Below, piece by piece: positions 9,459 to 19,732 of a stretch of 64,000 nt of DNA (within the stretch, counting starts at the first letter, position 1; the number at the start of each line of letters is the position of its first letter). The stretch covers positions 699,501-763,500 of the forward strand of contig NC_020188.1 in the NCBI RefSeq assembly GCF_000315915.1, in the 5' to 3' direction. Position numbers and translations under genes: made by a program. Under the pieces are notes generated by a model. The model saw only the letters and a program-made list of their open reading frames with translations. It did not search any database and was not told where the DNA came from. This DNA comes from Henningerozyma blattae CBS 6284. Its lineage: Eukaryota; Ascomycota; Saccharomycetes; Saccharomycetales; Saccharomycetaceae.

Positions 9459-10508
9459 TATTTAAAAAAGTATTTTTGATTAGCTGAACTATTTAGTGCC
9501 TGTGTGAGCCAAATGCTACTCGTTTAAACTTCTATTTTGGAAGTGAAGAATTTCAGCTTTCTACATTTTATATTTTTAATTTTTAATTTTTTCAAATTTT
9601 AATCCTTGAAGATTTACTTAACCGAATGGATGAGCATCGTTTAATTTTGACTAGCATTCCAAGTCTAGTCTTCGACAATATCTCAACGAAAATTAAAAAA
9701 AGAAACAACAAAAAGTAGATCATAAATAAAATTAAAAAATACGAAAAAAACGTGATGAAGATTTAAAGAGTATATAACAGCAAAGCTGTTAAATTAGGGT
9801 TAATTGAAAGATCTATTGACTTTAAAAAGTAGCTAGCCGCCGAGGTCAAAATTTGCTATCATCCCCTATATCTTTGGGTCTGATTAACCCGTACATTGAA
9901 CGTTCCGAGCATTTCACAATCTGGACACGTTATGTTTCGCGACAGTAAATCCTACTAATAATCTACTAATTCTAAGGCCTGCTATACAGAAATCATCTAT
10001 TATTAATTATGCAAATTAAATGTTGAAATCATTCTAAAAGTATAAACTCATTTAATATAGCTTGTATTTTTGCATTTGAAATTGACTATTGATAATCGTA
10101 TTGTTGACTTCCCATAGCTACTTTGATTACACTACACCTTGCGGTTCTTATTATCTTTCACTACTTCAGACAACACAAAAGAACTGATATATATATTTTT
10201 TTCAAGAACCAAAGTCGAAATATATTGGAGTAAATAAAAAAAGATAGAATTAAATAAAATAATCTTCTTTACATCAGGCAAATAATCTTAATAATAACAT
10301 TATTTTTCGAAACTTAATATTTCCGTTACACTCTTGTGAATGTAAATTCTACTCGCAAATATTTACATAAACTATTTGCGCACTTAGATCTTTGAAATTT
10401 CATCACCTCCTATTGATATAGTATTTCCAATGTTAAAAATTAGTATTCTTTAGTTTAGTCTAGTTTAGTTTGATATATAATACAATTATTTAATTTATAA
10501 AAGTAAGT
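9459..10508. other. AT-rich intergenic region downstream of CBF2
   Basis: About 1 kb with no credible gene. A short plus-strand frame at about 9626-9718 (MDEHRLILTSIPSLVFDN...) is open for 30 codons only. A TTTAGTTTAGTCTAGTTTAG repeat lies near 10450, just past the CBF2 stop. Confidence 0.5.
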
Positions 10509-13500
10509 TCAAGGTTGAGCTACAGTTTCTAATAATCCTTCATAAGATTGATTATGTTCGGCTTTCCATTGCTTCAATTTGTTTGCAAACGATGATAATG
10601 ATGAATCTAAGATATTTCCTTCCTTATTGAAAGTTGAACGAATTAATTCACATAATCTAACTGCTTCTGCAAATCTTTTATGCTTTTTATTAACTAAAAA
10701 CACATAGAATTCAACAATATATTTTCTTTGTTTAAAAATATCTTTAAAATCAAGTCTCCATTTTTTGCCATATTGTTTATTCATTGTAGAAACACATTGA
10801 TTCCCCATTTCTGGGTTTGGTATTAACCATTCATCAACAACTTCTTGAACAGTATCAAATGTTGGATTCATTGCAAATGGAAATTCTGAAGTATTAGTCT
10901 GCACAGTTCTTTGTGGAGGAGGCTCTGTAGGGGCATATCTAGAAATATTTATATTGGTGGCATTATTTCTTTCATCCATAGTAGTTAAATTCTCCAAATC
11001 ACCATTATTTGTAATTTCAACATGATCATTGTCTAATGTCTTAGAAATATTAGCAAAATGTTCAGAAGCTGCCCTTGAAGGTTCAGAAGCTGCCCTTAAA
11101 GGCTCAGATGTGATTATTTGAGGTCGTGATGCATTAAGTTGACTTTCTGATGTAGTTACTGGAGGCTCCGAGGTTGGTTGTTGAATTTCAGATGATTTAG
11201 CTACATTTGATTTCAAAGGTGTGTTAGAATCAGATTCTATGAGTAAACCTTTAGTTTTATCATCTTGTAAATTCTTTTTAATTTTTTTCTTTGGTGATTC
11301 ATGTGTATCATCGTGATTCTGATTAAAATTAATATCATCATCATCATTATCATCATCATTATCATTATCATCATTATTATTATAATTATCATAGTTATCA
11401 TAATTATCACTCTCTTCATCAGGCAAACTTCTTTTTCTTATGGAATTAATAGTTACATCAACATCTTCCTCATCAGATAAATTTGTTTGAGTATTTTTTA
11501 TTATATCTTCAAATTTCTTATTAATTTTCTTATCAATGATTAAATTAATTTTTTCTTCAATTTTTTGATTTAATTCATTATTAAACTTTTCAGTAATTAA
11601 ATCCTCCACGAGATTAATAAAAGTTTTTTCAAAATCTTCAAATTGTTTTACCATTGTTATCTGAATTCTTTCATTCACCATAGTATCAATCATTTGATTC
11701 AATTCTTGCTGCATAACATTTGGATCTTCATCAGTATTATCATCATCACTTTCATTTTCATTTACATTCTCATTTGAACTTTCATTCGTGCTTTCATTTT
11801 CAATTTCAAACTGATTTATTATCTTTATCAATAAAGCTTCTGATTCATGATTTGTTTCTTCAATATCATCCATTTCTTCTTCTGAAGATGAATCTAATGA
11901 TAATAATTTTATTGGCCTTACTGATGATCTTTTTTTAACTTTCACCTTTTCATCTTTTACTTTTGTATTATTTGGGCTAGTTAAATGCTTTAAAAATGAA
12001 TTTTTTAAAACATTCAATTTTTCAACAAAATGCTCCATATTGTTATTACCATCCTTTAATAATAATTTGGAAATAGTATCAATTAAAAATGTAACGTTAG
12101 AAACAGACTGAGATTTAATCAAATTCAAAGATTCATTTAAAATTTGTTGTGTACTAACCGTATTAGATTCTAATTTAATAGTCTCTAAATTTGAATGTGT
12201 AGTTGTGCCATTCTTAATTTTAGTTTTTTCAAATTGTGGGGGTTCAATTAAAATTTCATAAATATCAGAGGTATCAAATAAACGTGAATCTATACCTGGT
12301 AATATTGGGAAAGGTAATATAGAGGTTTCTAAAGTGTTTGATGAATTGAATTTTAGACAATCATTAAAAAATTTTTCAAAATCAGATTGTTGGAAAACTG
12401 GGTGAGTGAAAATATCATGATTGGGGAAAAGCTTAAATATAAATGGTAAATTTTTCAATAAATTAAATCGAAGAGTTTCCATCACATTTAAAAAATTTAA
12501 TTGATGTTCATTTAATTTATCTTTCAAACTATGTTTCCTATAAATTTCAATTTCTGGAAAGATTTGATATAATAACTCCATGGGGAGTGGAGATGAATCA
12601 TTTATAACAGTTGAAGTTGTTTTATTTAAGATTAATGTATAATCAATCGGTATGTTATTAGGGAAAGATGTGCTGTCATCTAATCCTGTAAAGAAAGCGT
12701 TTAATTCTGTGGAATCTATAGAGGGGAAATTAATAGATTGTTTATTTTTATTTGATAAATTAATTGGAGTTAATAATTTTGTTTGGAAATGATTCATTTT
12801 CTTATATGGGATATGACAATAATTAAATGCGGTATGATAATATAACGCAAGAGAAGTCTCCTTTGGATAATCCAAATAATTTCTACCTCTAATCAAAGGT
12901 AATTCTTCCCAATTGATATTTTTATTTTGTGTGGATTTGTTTAATAGATCAGGGAACCCCATAGATTTTGCTGTTGGAGTAGACCCATAAAAACGAAGAA
13001 ACATATATACGGCTAAAGAAGTAAGTGGGCAAATAAAGGGATTTTCATTAGCCAGGAGAATGTTTTTGGAGATCTGGTGAGGAGCATTGCCTGCCAAATG
13101 CTGGTTTGAATAAATATTGAAAATCAAATTATTTTTCTCTGTGGAATAAATATCAACGAGCTTGATGGCAGATCGATCGTTAAAGGATAAATTTAAATAA
13201 GCATTTATTTGGAAGTCTGCTAAAAATCGTAACTTTTCTAAATCTGATTTGAAAATTTTTTGATTCAATTCGTGAATATTATCATTCCAGAAATTTAAAG
13301 ATATTTTCAAAAGTGATGGGATATTAGCTGTAACATTTGAATTTGCAATAGAATTGGAATAAATTTGTAAACCAGATTGATTCTTGTTATAATGATCAAT
13401 CAATTTACACAAGTTTTCCAAATATTCGTTCCCGTCTACTAGAGTCGATTCCTCGTCACGAACTTGATCGGGGAAATATTTTTCTGCAGAAGAGTTATCA

Positions 13501-13826
13501 TATATCTTGATTAACTTGATAAAAAATCGAAGAGCAACAATTATCTTTCTAATGGTACCAGTTGCTGGGAAATCATATATTGCATTATCTTCTTCCCCCT
13601 GTTTATAAAACGTATCGATAATAAACCAATGTAACCGATACGGAGAGACATCTATGTGCTTATAAATGGAAACAAGATCGGAATCATCTTGCAAATTCAA
13701 GTCTTGGTCAATGAAATGTTTTTTTTTGATTGACCAATGAATGAATTTTGTATAATAAGATTTGTATTGATTCAAAGCTCTCGGAGAAAGTGTATTGAAC
13801 AATTCCTTTTCTTTAGCCACTTCCAT
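10509..13826 (-). CDS. CBF2: Ndc10/Cbf2, inner kinetochore CBF3 subunit
   Basis: A 1105-aa orthologue of the CBF3 subunit that binds point-centromere CDEIII DNA and recruits the kinetochore (956 aa in S. cerevisiae). The N-terminal about 550 residues form the conserved core related to tyrosine recombinases, starting near LSPRALNQYKSYYTKFIHW. A long variable linker follows, with acidic and Asn/Asp-rich runs (about 803-838), Ser-rich acidic patches (about 650-700) and near-repeats of the type SEPxRAASEP (about 905-925). The last 110 residues (about 980-1088: NPTFDTVQEVVDEW, YGKKWR, QRKYIVEFYVF) resemble the GCR1_C DNA-binding module of Gcr1/Hot1/Msn1 and Crypton recombinases. Position between BTN2/KRE6 and TPO2/TPO3 matches YGR140W. 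Its presence implies point centromeres in this species. Confidence 0.92.
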   Translation of the reverse strand: MEVAKEKELFNTLSPRALNQYKSYYTKFIHWSIKKKHFIDQDLNLQDDSDLVSIYKHIDVSPYRLHWFIIDTFYKQGEEDNAIYDFPATGTIRKIIVALRFFIKLIKIYDNSSAEKYFPDQVRDEESTLVDGNEYLENLCKLIDHYNKNQSGLQIYSNSIANSNVTANIPSLLKISLNFWNDNIHELNQKIFKSDLEKLRFLADFQINAYLNLSFNDRSAIKLVDIYSTEKNNLIFNIYSNQHLAGNAPHQISKNILLANENPFICPLTSLAVYMFLRFYGSTPTAKSMGFPDLLNKSTQNKNINWEELPLIRGRNYLDYPKETSLALYYHTAFNYCHIPYKKMNHFQTKLLTPINLSNKNKQSINFPSIDSTELNAFFTGLDDSTSFPNNIPIDYTLILNKTTSTVINDSSPLPMELLYQIFPEIEIYRKHSLKDKLNEHQLNFLNVMETLRFNLLKNLPFIFKLFPNHDIFTHPVFQQSDFEKFFNDCLKFNSSNTLETSILPFPILPGIDSRLFDTSDIYEILIEPPQFEKTKIKNGTTTHSNLETIKLESNTVSTQQILNESLNLIKSQSVSNVTFLIDTISKLLLKDGNNNMEHFVEKLNVLKNSFLKHLTSPNNTKVKDEKVKVKKRSSVRPIKLLSLDSSSEEEMDDIEETNHESEALLIKIINQFEIENESTNESSNENVNENESDDDNTDEDPNVMQQELNQMIDTMVNERIQITMVKQFEDFEKTFINLVEDLITEKFNNELNQKIEEKINLIIDKKINKKFEDIIKNTQTNLSDEEDVDVTINSIRKRSLPDEESDNYDNYDNYNNNDDNDNDDDNDDDDINFNQNHDDTHESPKKKIKKNLQDDKTKGLLIESDSNTPLKSNVAKSSEIQQPTSEPPVTTSESQLNASRPQIITSEPLRAASEPSRAASEHFANISKTLDNDHVEITNNGDLENLTTMDERNNATNINISRYAPTEPPPQRTVQTNTSEFPFAMNPTFDTVQEVVDEWLIPNPEMGNQCVSTMNKQYGKKWRLDFKDIFKQRKYIVEFYVFLVNKKHKRFAEAVRLCELIRSTFNKEGNILDSSLSSFANKLKQWKAEHNQSYEGLLETVAQP

Positions 13827-14929
13827 TCGTATGTACGTATATATGCTTGTATCTGCTTGTGAATGTTAGTGCGAGCAGGTGTCTTGTCTAGATGAACTTA
13901 TAATCTTGGTTGAGATTCTAGATCTGGATCTATTTAGGATTTACATTATGGAATGGTTAAAGCACGGCGAAACAAAACAAAACAAAACAAAACTAGAAAG
14001 CTAAAAAAGAAAATAGTCCACGCGCTTTATTCCTAAAATAGAAAAATACCTGCTCCGGAAAACACTTCTAAAATGGAAACCAGTCACGAGTATAAATGAA
14101 ATTCTTAATTGAAATTAATCATTAAAAAAACAAAAAAACACAACTAATAAAAACAGAAATAATCACAGAAATGGTAATCGATCCAACTGGTACGGAAATG
14201 GGCCAGAACAGGCCTAAAAGGGAACGAGAGATTTACACCTAACAGGAGATAATCCGGACATAGCCTTACATATAAAGAATGGCTAGCTTACATACATAGA
14301 TAATATATATATAACAGAATATCTACCGGTAACAAGAATAGCAACGGAACGGCAAGTAACCCGGCTAGAGCCCCTTTAGGCAAGGCAAAAAGTAACGAAA
14401 AAAAAAAAAAATTGAAAAAGAAAAAGAAAAAGAAATAATCCCTTCTGTCCGGTTTACCGTGGTTTGCCGGACACCATTTGTATCCCAAATAGGAATGAAG
14501 AGTGGACCCACATACGGCGCTAGCACGCGTATCCGAGGGTGCGGAAGTTTCTGTGTAGTTGTGTCCGTACTCGATGCAGGGCTGCCGCGGGGTTTGACTT
14601 CTCGTGAATAGCCGGCTACTGGCACACTGTTTGCCGAGGGTTTTTTCCGGGGCAGCCGGCCCGCGAGAATTTCGGGTGCGTGCCAGATCTGGCTAGAAAA
14701 GGCCGCAGTATGTTCCTACATGGTAACACATATAGTATTATATGCAGTGAAAAAAAAAGTTAAAATATAATGAATAAAAAAAACAATCTAAATAATATAG
14801 AGTATTCCTGCCTACAAGACATCGAGGCATTTCCCTTCTGGAGGAATATTTCTCTGCGGCAGGTGCAGTTGTTTTATCCGATAGCCCAGATCAACATGAT
14901 CCCTCGATCTTGTGGGGCGTACTACATAC

Positions 14930-14963
<34 letters not shown>

Positions 14964-15052
14964 GAGTGTGTTTGTGTGTGGGAATAAATCTATAAGGTCT
15001 CTTGTATTATCTTTTCCCATAAAATATCCATCGTAGACTTTTTGTATTAATC
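13827..15052. other. Divergent promoter region between CBF2 and the TPO-like transporter
   Basis: About 1.2 kb with no credible gene. 14450-14700 is GC-richer than its flanks and includes the 12-bp palindrome GCCAGATCTGGC at 14682-14693. A (CATA)n/(TA)n tract lies at 14925-14963, about 90 bp before the transporter ATG, and can serve as a TATA element. Small open frames here look like chance. Confidence 0.55.
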
Positions 15053-17128
15053 ATGTCAGATTTAGAATCGATCTCATCGTATGACTCGTCTCAATCTTCA
15101 AACACTGGGTTAGAAGATACTCAACCACAGCAATATATTTATCAATCTGTCTCGAGGCAGTCTCGAGATGACCTTCAATCATCTATTAATTCCTATTTAA
15201 CCACCACTCCAACAAATAGATCTTCGAATGCCTCTACAAACCAAAGGTTAAAATTGGTCAAGACAGAAACTGTCAAATCTCTGATAGACATGGGTGTGTC
15301 GTCGTATATTCCTAATCCGGCTATCAATGCACCCAAGACCTCTAAAAAGGCAATTTTCCCGGAAGAATATACTTTAGAAACCGAGACAGGGTTGGTTCCT
15401 GTTTCCACTCTACATTCTCTAGGTAGAACGAATACAAACTTGTCAAGACAAAGAACAAGACATACTCTTTCTAGAAGAAACACTAGAATTGCCAGCTCAG
15501 CCCAACATGATACAACGTTGGAAAAAAAAATTACCATCAATTCAACTTCATCTTCCTCATCTATCGATAAACAAGAACAATCGTTTTCTAATAAGGTTTC
15601 ACCACAACAATCACCAGAATCATTCACCCATAAGATAGTTTCTCACTTTATAGATGAATCGGACAACGATCTTGAGTCTCAAGGTGAATTGAATGAAATA
15701 GACCCTGAGATCGAGTTTGTTACTTTTGTGACAAATGATCCAGAAAATCCACATAATTGGCCTCTTTGGTTACGTTGGGTATATACAATCACTTTATCCA
15801 TGTTAGTTATTTGTGTAGCTTATGGTTCGTCTTGTATTACTGGTGGTCTTTTCACCGTACAGGAAAAATTCCATGTTGGTTCAGTTGTTTCCATTCTATC
15901 ATGTTCATTAATGGTTTTAGGGTTTTCATTTGGTCCTTTGATCTGGTCCCCCATGAGTGATATCTATGGTAGAAGATTAACTTATTTTGTTTCAATGGGT
16001 CTTTATGTTATTTTCAATATTCCTTGTGCTATTCCAAATAATATTGCCACTTTAATGATCTGTAGATTCTTTTGTGGTGTTTGGTCATCCTCTGGTCTTT
16101 GTTTAGTCGGTGGGTCCCTGGCTGATATGTTCCCCAGTGAAACAAGAGGTCGTGCCATTGCATTCTTTGCATATGCTCCTTATTGTGGTCCAGTCTTTGG
16201 TCCTTTAGTTAATGGGTTTATTTCCATCTCTACAAGAAGAATGGATTTGATCTTTTGGGTTAATATGGCATTTGCAGGTGCTATGTGGATAATTGTTGCT
16301 TTAATTCCTGAAACTTTTGCTCCAGTTATCTTGAAGAAAAGAGCTGCCAAGTTAAGAAAGGAAACTGGTAATCCAAAGATTATGACTGAACAAGAAGCTC
16401 AAGGTATTGAGTTTAGTGCCATGATGAAAGATTGTGTCATTAGACCTTTATATTTTGCTGTCACTGAACCTGTCTTGGATTTAACTTGTTTCTATGTTTG
16501 TTTGATTTATTCTTTATTATATGCCTTTTTCTTCGCATTCCCAGTTATATTTGGTGAATTATATGATTATAAAGATAATTTAGTAGGGTTAATGTTGATT
16601 CCTATTTTAATTGGTGCATCTTTAGCTTTGGCTACCACTTTTTATTGTGAAAACGTTTATTTAGCCATTATTCGTAAGAGAAAACCTACCCCTGAAGATC
16701 GTTTATTAGGTGCTATGATTGGTGCTCCATTTGCTGCTGCTGCCCTATGGATATTAGGTGCAACATCTTATAAACATATTATTTGGGTTGGTCCAGCTTC
16801 CTCTGGGTTAGCCTTTGGTTATGGTATGGTTTTAATTTATTATTCATTAAACAATTATATCATTGATTGTTATGCTCAATATGCATCTTCAGCTTTAGCC
16901 ACTAAAGTGTTTTTAAGATCTGCTGGTGGTGCTGCCTTCCCTTTATTCACTCCACAAATGTATCACAGATTAGGTTTACAATGGGCAAGTTGGTTATTAG
17001 CATTCATTTCAACTGCTATGATTTTATTCCCATTCTCCTTTTACGTGTATGGTAAAGGTTGGAGAAAAAACTTATCTAAAACTGATTATTCATTTGATGC
17101 ATTAGAAGAAGCTGAAGATGAATTTTAA
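15053..17128 (+). CDS. TPO3: Plasma-membrane polyamine exporter, Tpo2/Tpo3 type (MFS, DHA1 family)
   Basis: A 691-aa major facilitator protein: a long Ser/Thr-rich cytosolic N-terminus (about 230 residues, likely phosphorylated), then ENPHNWPLWLRWVY entering the first membrane span near residue 237, an MFS motif-A loop SDIYGRRLTY (about 300-310), and about 12 spans in all, ending GKGWRKNLSKTDY and an acidic tail. NPHNWP is typical of the drug:H+ antiporter-1 polyamine exporters Tpo2/Tpo3 (614 and 622 aa), which expel spermine, spermidine and weak acids. The extra length is in the N-terminal tail. Synteny with CBF2 on one side and LSB1/PIN3 on the other, with conserved strands, matches YGR138C/YPR156C. 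TPO2 and TPO3 are WGD duplicates and cannot be told apart here. Confidence 0.9.
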   Translation: MSDLESISSYDSSQSSNTGLEDTQPQQYIYQSVSRQSRDDLQSSINSYLTTTPTNRSSNASTNQRLKLVKTETVKSLIDMGVSSYIPNPAINAPKTSKKAIFPEEYTLETETGLVPVSTLHSLGRTNTNLSRQRTRHTLSRRNTRIASSAQHDTTLEKKITINSTSSSSSIDKQEQSFSNKVSPQQSPESFTHKIVSHFIDESDNDLESQGELNEIDPEIEFVTFVTNDPENPHNWPLWLRWVYTITLSMLVICVAYGSSCITGGLFTVQEKFHVGSVVSILSCSLMVLGFSFGPLIWSPMSDIYGRRLTYFVSMGLYVIFNIPCAIPNNIATLMICRFFCGVWSSSGLCLVGGSLADMFPSETRGRAIAFFAYAPYCGPVFGPLVNGFISISTRRMDLIFWVNMAFAGAMWIIVALIPETFAPVILKKRAAKLRKETGNPKIMTEQEAQGIEFSAMMKDCVIRPLYFAVTEPVLDLTCFYVCLIYSLLYAFFFAFPVIFGELYDYKDNLVGLMLIPILIGASLALATTFYCENVYLAIIRKRKPTPEDRLLGAMIGAPFAAAALWILGATSYKHIIWVGPASSGLAFGYGMVLIYYSLNNYIIDCYAQYASSALATKVFLRSAGGAAFPLFTPQMYHRLGLQWASWLLAFISTAMILFPFSFYVYGKGWRKNLSKTDYSFDALEEAEDEF

Positions 17129-17509
17129 TACAAAAAAAAAAATTACCTTACGTTTCTTTTTCGTGCTTTTAAATGTTATTTTCTTTTTGCTCTTTCACAT
17201 ATTTTCATGATCTAATGCTTTTAATTTTGCTTTTGCATTTGCATCTGCATTTGCTTTTTGTTATATTTTTATTCTTTACATGTACTTTTATCCGTTAATA
17301 CTTTATAGACAGACTTTCTTCTTTTAATTTTAATTAATTTTTCCAACTTTAAATGCAAATTGTTATTATCAATTATATATTATTCAGTGTATGCATACAT
17401 AAATATATATATATATATATATAAAGTATCATACATTATATAATACGATACAAATCAAATTCCTTTTTTTTTTTGATTAGAAATGTTTTTTTTTTATAAA
17501 TGTTTAGTT
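17129..17509. other. Convergent intergenic region (TPO-like / LSB1)
   Basis: AT-rich 3' flanks with T-runs and a (TA)n tract at 17404-17422. Nothing coding seen. Confidence 0.6.
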
Positions 17510-18319
17510 TTAAAAAATATCATTAACGATATCCGCACCAAATGCAGAACCTGCCCCAAATAACGCAGCATTCCCCAATTTACTACCAATACTACCAAAA
17601 GTACTACTACCACCACCATAACCACCACTAGTGTTACCATCATGAACGATAATGGTTTGTGGTTGCTGTGGTTGTTGATAATAACCGGTTGATGGAGGTG
17701 GGTATGGTAAAGGTTGTTGTTGCATTGTCATTGGAGGAGGTTGAGCATAATATTGTTGTGTAGGTGGAGGAGGAGCCATTTGCATCTGTTGTGGTGGATT
17801 ATAAGGAGAGGCTCTTGGAGGAGGTGGAGTATAATCATAATCTTCATGAGATGGTGGTGGTGCAGAATGTGGAGCAGAATGTGGAGCAGATGTGGGTACT
17901 GGTGTTTTGATACCTGTACGTTGATAGTTGGAATCTCTATCATCACTCGAATATAATTTGACATAATTGGTAGGGAAGACACCTACTTTACCATTTAAAC
18001 GACCTTCATACCATTGAGGGGATTTTTTGGTAATAACTTCAATGATATCACCTGGACATAATTCCAAATCACCCTTTTGCTCACCTGACCAAGCATAAAT
18101 TGCTTCTACGTATTGAGGCCCATTTCTTGGAGATAGAGCTCCTTTAGTTGGGTTTGAATAAGATGAAGCAGAGGGACTTCTTCTCTTGTGACGTAAGATA
18201 TCTTGAATTTCATCATAATCGTTTTCTGAGATTTCTTTAGTATCGATTAATAATTCTAAACAACGTCTTATTTCTGTGTAAGCATCTTTGATAGCAGCTT
18301 CTCTACGATCAGCTGACAT
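17510..18319 (-). CDS. LSB1: SH3-domain actin-regulating protein Lsb1/Pin3(Lsb2)
   Basis: A 269-aa protein of the Lsb1/Pin3 family (241 and 215 aa in S. cerevisiae), which binds the WASP homologue Las17 and influences actin patches and prion maintenance. Residues 1-48 form the conserved N-terminal helix region (EIRRCLELLIDTKEISENDYDEI). A single SH3 domain covers about 70-124 with the signatures AIYAWSGEQKGDLEL, PQWYEGRLNGKVGVFPTNYV. A Pro/Gln-rich segment (about 140-225) with several PPPP and PPY-like motifs follows, then a Gly-rich tail ending GAGSAFGADIVNDIF, which is conserved in the family. The gene lies between TPO2/3 and PRE9 as YGR136W/YPR154W do. A likely heat-shock element sits about 160 bp upstream. 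Confidence 0.9.
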   Translation of the reverse strand: MSADRREAAIKDAYTEIRRCLELLIDTKEISENDYDEIQDILRHKRRSPSASSYSNPTKGALSPRNGPQYVEAIYAWSGEQKGDLELCPGDIIEVITKKSPQWYEGRLNGKVGVFPTNYVKLYSSDDRDSNYQRTGIKTPVPTSAPHSAPHSAPPPSHEDYDYTPPPPRASPYNPPQQMQMAPPPPTQQYYAQPPPMTMQQQPLPYPPPSTGYYQQPQQPQTIIVHDGNTSGGYGGGSSTFGSIGSKLGNAALFGAGSAFGADIVNDIF

Positions 18320-18876
18320 TTGAGTATTGTATTTGTTAGTGTGTGTGAGTTTGAGTGGTTCGCACGATTGCCAAGAGGATCAAGATGAGAAGAGATCTAA
18401 TAAGTGATGGGAAGAGAAATAATACAAAACAAACTGACATTGTCAAAAATCTGTATTTATAAATGATTTGAAAAATTCTAGAACCTTTGAAAACCGAATT
18501 ATGCCTAGAAATAGGAAAAGATAAATAAATACCTTTTAGACTCCGTCATTGAAAAAAAAAAAAAAAAAAAAACCTTAGGCAAGATTTTATTTAAGTTCGA
18601 TGTTCGGTAATTGGAAAAGTTCAAGGGGGTGCGCACGTGACGGAGGGAGTAAAGCGTATGGCGCAGCGGGAAAAAATCGATGATGTTGTGGCAAATGAAA
18701 TATTACCAATTTATTTCAAATCATTCTTATCAAAGAGTGGTGTGAGATTCTGCCTACAAAGGGGGCAATTCAGGCACATGCACATACACACATGTAAATC
18801 ATTACGTTTGTGCAAAGTTTTAAAATTATATATATTTGTATAATTATATACGAGAGGTGAAGGAGTGCGAGGCTTA
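18320..18876. other. Intergenic region: LSB1 promoter and PRE9 3' flank
   Basis: Contains the LSB1 promoter with a heat-shock-like element (18476-18488), an A20 run near 18551-18570, and no credible gene. A 68-codon plus frame at 18637-18843 has no recognisable features. Confidence 0.55.
18476..18488 (-). promoter_or_regulatory. Probable heat-shock element upstream of LSB1/PIN3
   Basis: TTCtaGAAccTTT: two perfect units and one imperfect unit of the nGAAn array, about 160 bp upstream of the LSB1 ATG. S. cerevisiae LSB2/PIN3 is stress-inducible, so an Hsf1 site is plausible. Confidence 0.45.
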
Positions 18877-19653
18877 TTATTTCATTTCTACATCTTCATC
18901 TTCATCATTTTTCTTGTTAATACCAAACTTGATCAACAATTGTTTAATCTCTGCAGGGTTATAAATCTTTTGAATGATTTTGTTATCATTTTCTTTATCG
19001 ATTTTAATGATGGATAATTCTACTCTATCGTAGGTCAAATTACTACTATCTGTGGTTTTGGATAAAGTCTTTAACCCCAATTCCATAGCATCGTTTAAAT
19101 TCATATCATCTTTATAATCCATTTGTAATAAAGTTTGAGCAGCACTTGTATTAGCACCGATACTTATAGCTTTCCAGCCTGTATAATTCCCTGAAGGGTT
19201 TGATGTGTATAATTGTGGACCCAATATATCATCATAACCTGCATAAATGAATGACACACCAAAGGGTCTTAACCCACCGTGTTGAGTATAACTTTGTTTA
19301 ATATCACTTAATTTCTTGACTAGGATCTCCACTGGGATTTCTTCGTTGTAGGTCATTAAATAGTTTTGAGCAAATTGTCTTGCTATATTTATTAGAATTT
19401 CAGCATCTGCAGTCAACCCTGCAACAGCCAAAGTGATTTTATCACTTAATTTATATAATTTTTCATTCAAAATATCTTGTTCCAATAATTTACTTGTGAT
19501 TTTGCGTTCAGCTAATAAGACGATACCATCTTTGGACATGATACCAATGGAAGTACCAGCATGGGAGATGGATTCCAATGCGTATTCTACTTGGTAAAGA
19601 CGACCTTCTGGAGAGAAAATTGTAGTTCTTGAATCGTATCTTCTTGAACCCAT
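18877..19653 (-). CDS. PRE9: 20S proteasome alpha3 subunit (Pre9)
   Basis: Encodes 258 residues, the same length as S. cerevisiae Pre9. The start MGSRRYDSRTTIFSPEGRLY is the conserved alpha-subunit N-terminus with the YDSRTTIFSPEGRLYQVEYA motif, so the ATG at 19653 is chosen; an upstream in-frame Met would add 26 low-complexity His/Pro/Thr residues and is rejected. Further conserved blocks are GLTADAEILIN, GGLRPFGVSFIYAGYD, YTSNPSGNYTGWKA and GANTSAAQTLLQMDYKDDM, and an acidic tail EDEDVEMK. Alpha subunits form the outer ring gate and are not catalytic; alpha3 is the only alpha subunit dispensable in S. cerevisiae. A PACE-like Rpn4 site lies 71 bp upstream. Position matches YGR135W next to LSB1. 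Confidence 0.97.
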   Translation of the reverse strand: MGSRRYDSRTTIFSPEGRLYQVEYALESISHAGTSIGIMSKDGIVLLAERKITSKLLEQDILNEKLYKLSDKITLAVAGLTADAEILINIARQFAQNYLMTYNEEIPVEILVKKLSDIKQSYTQHGGLRPFGVSFIYAGYDDILGPQLYTSNPSGNYTGWKAISIGANTSAAQTLLQMDYKDDMNLNDAMELGLKTLSKTTDSSNLTYDRVELSIIKIDKENDNKIIQKIYNPAEIKQLLIKFGINKKNDEDEDVEMK

Positions 19654-19710
19654 TGTGTGGGGTGTGGGGTGTTGGTGTGGGGTGTTTGTGTGGGGTGTTG
19701 GTGTGTGGCC
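19654..19710. repeat. Telomere-like TG-rich repeat in the PRE9 leader
   Basis: 57 bp made of TGTGGGG, TGTTGG and TGTTTG units directly abut the PRE9 start codon; on the PRE9 strand the leader is a C/A-rich ACACCCC array. It looks like heterogeneous yeast telomeric TG repeats and could bind Rap1, though origin by simple slippage is also possible. Confidence 0.7.
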
Positions 19711-19723
19711 TTTTTTTCTTGTA

Positions 19724-19732
19724 TTTGCCACT
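19724..19732 (-). promoter_or_regulatory. PACE-like element (Rpn4 site) of PRE9
   Basis: The minus strand reads AGTGGCAAA, eight of nine bases of the proteasome-associated control element GGTGGCAAA, 71 bp upstream of PRE9. Rpn4 drives most proteasome genes through this element. Confidence 0.65.

Noticed and set aside
19654..19731. 26-residue N-terminal extension of PRE9
   Set aside because: The extension is a translated simple repeat; the conserved alpha-subunit start MGSRRYDSR is at 19653.
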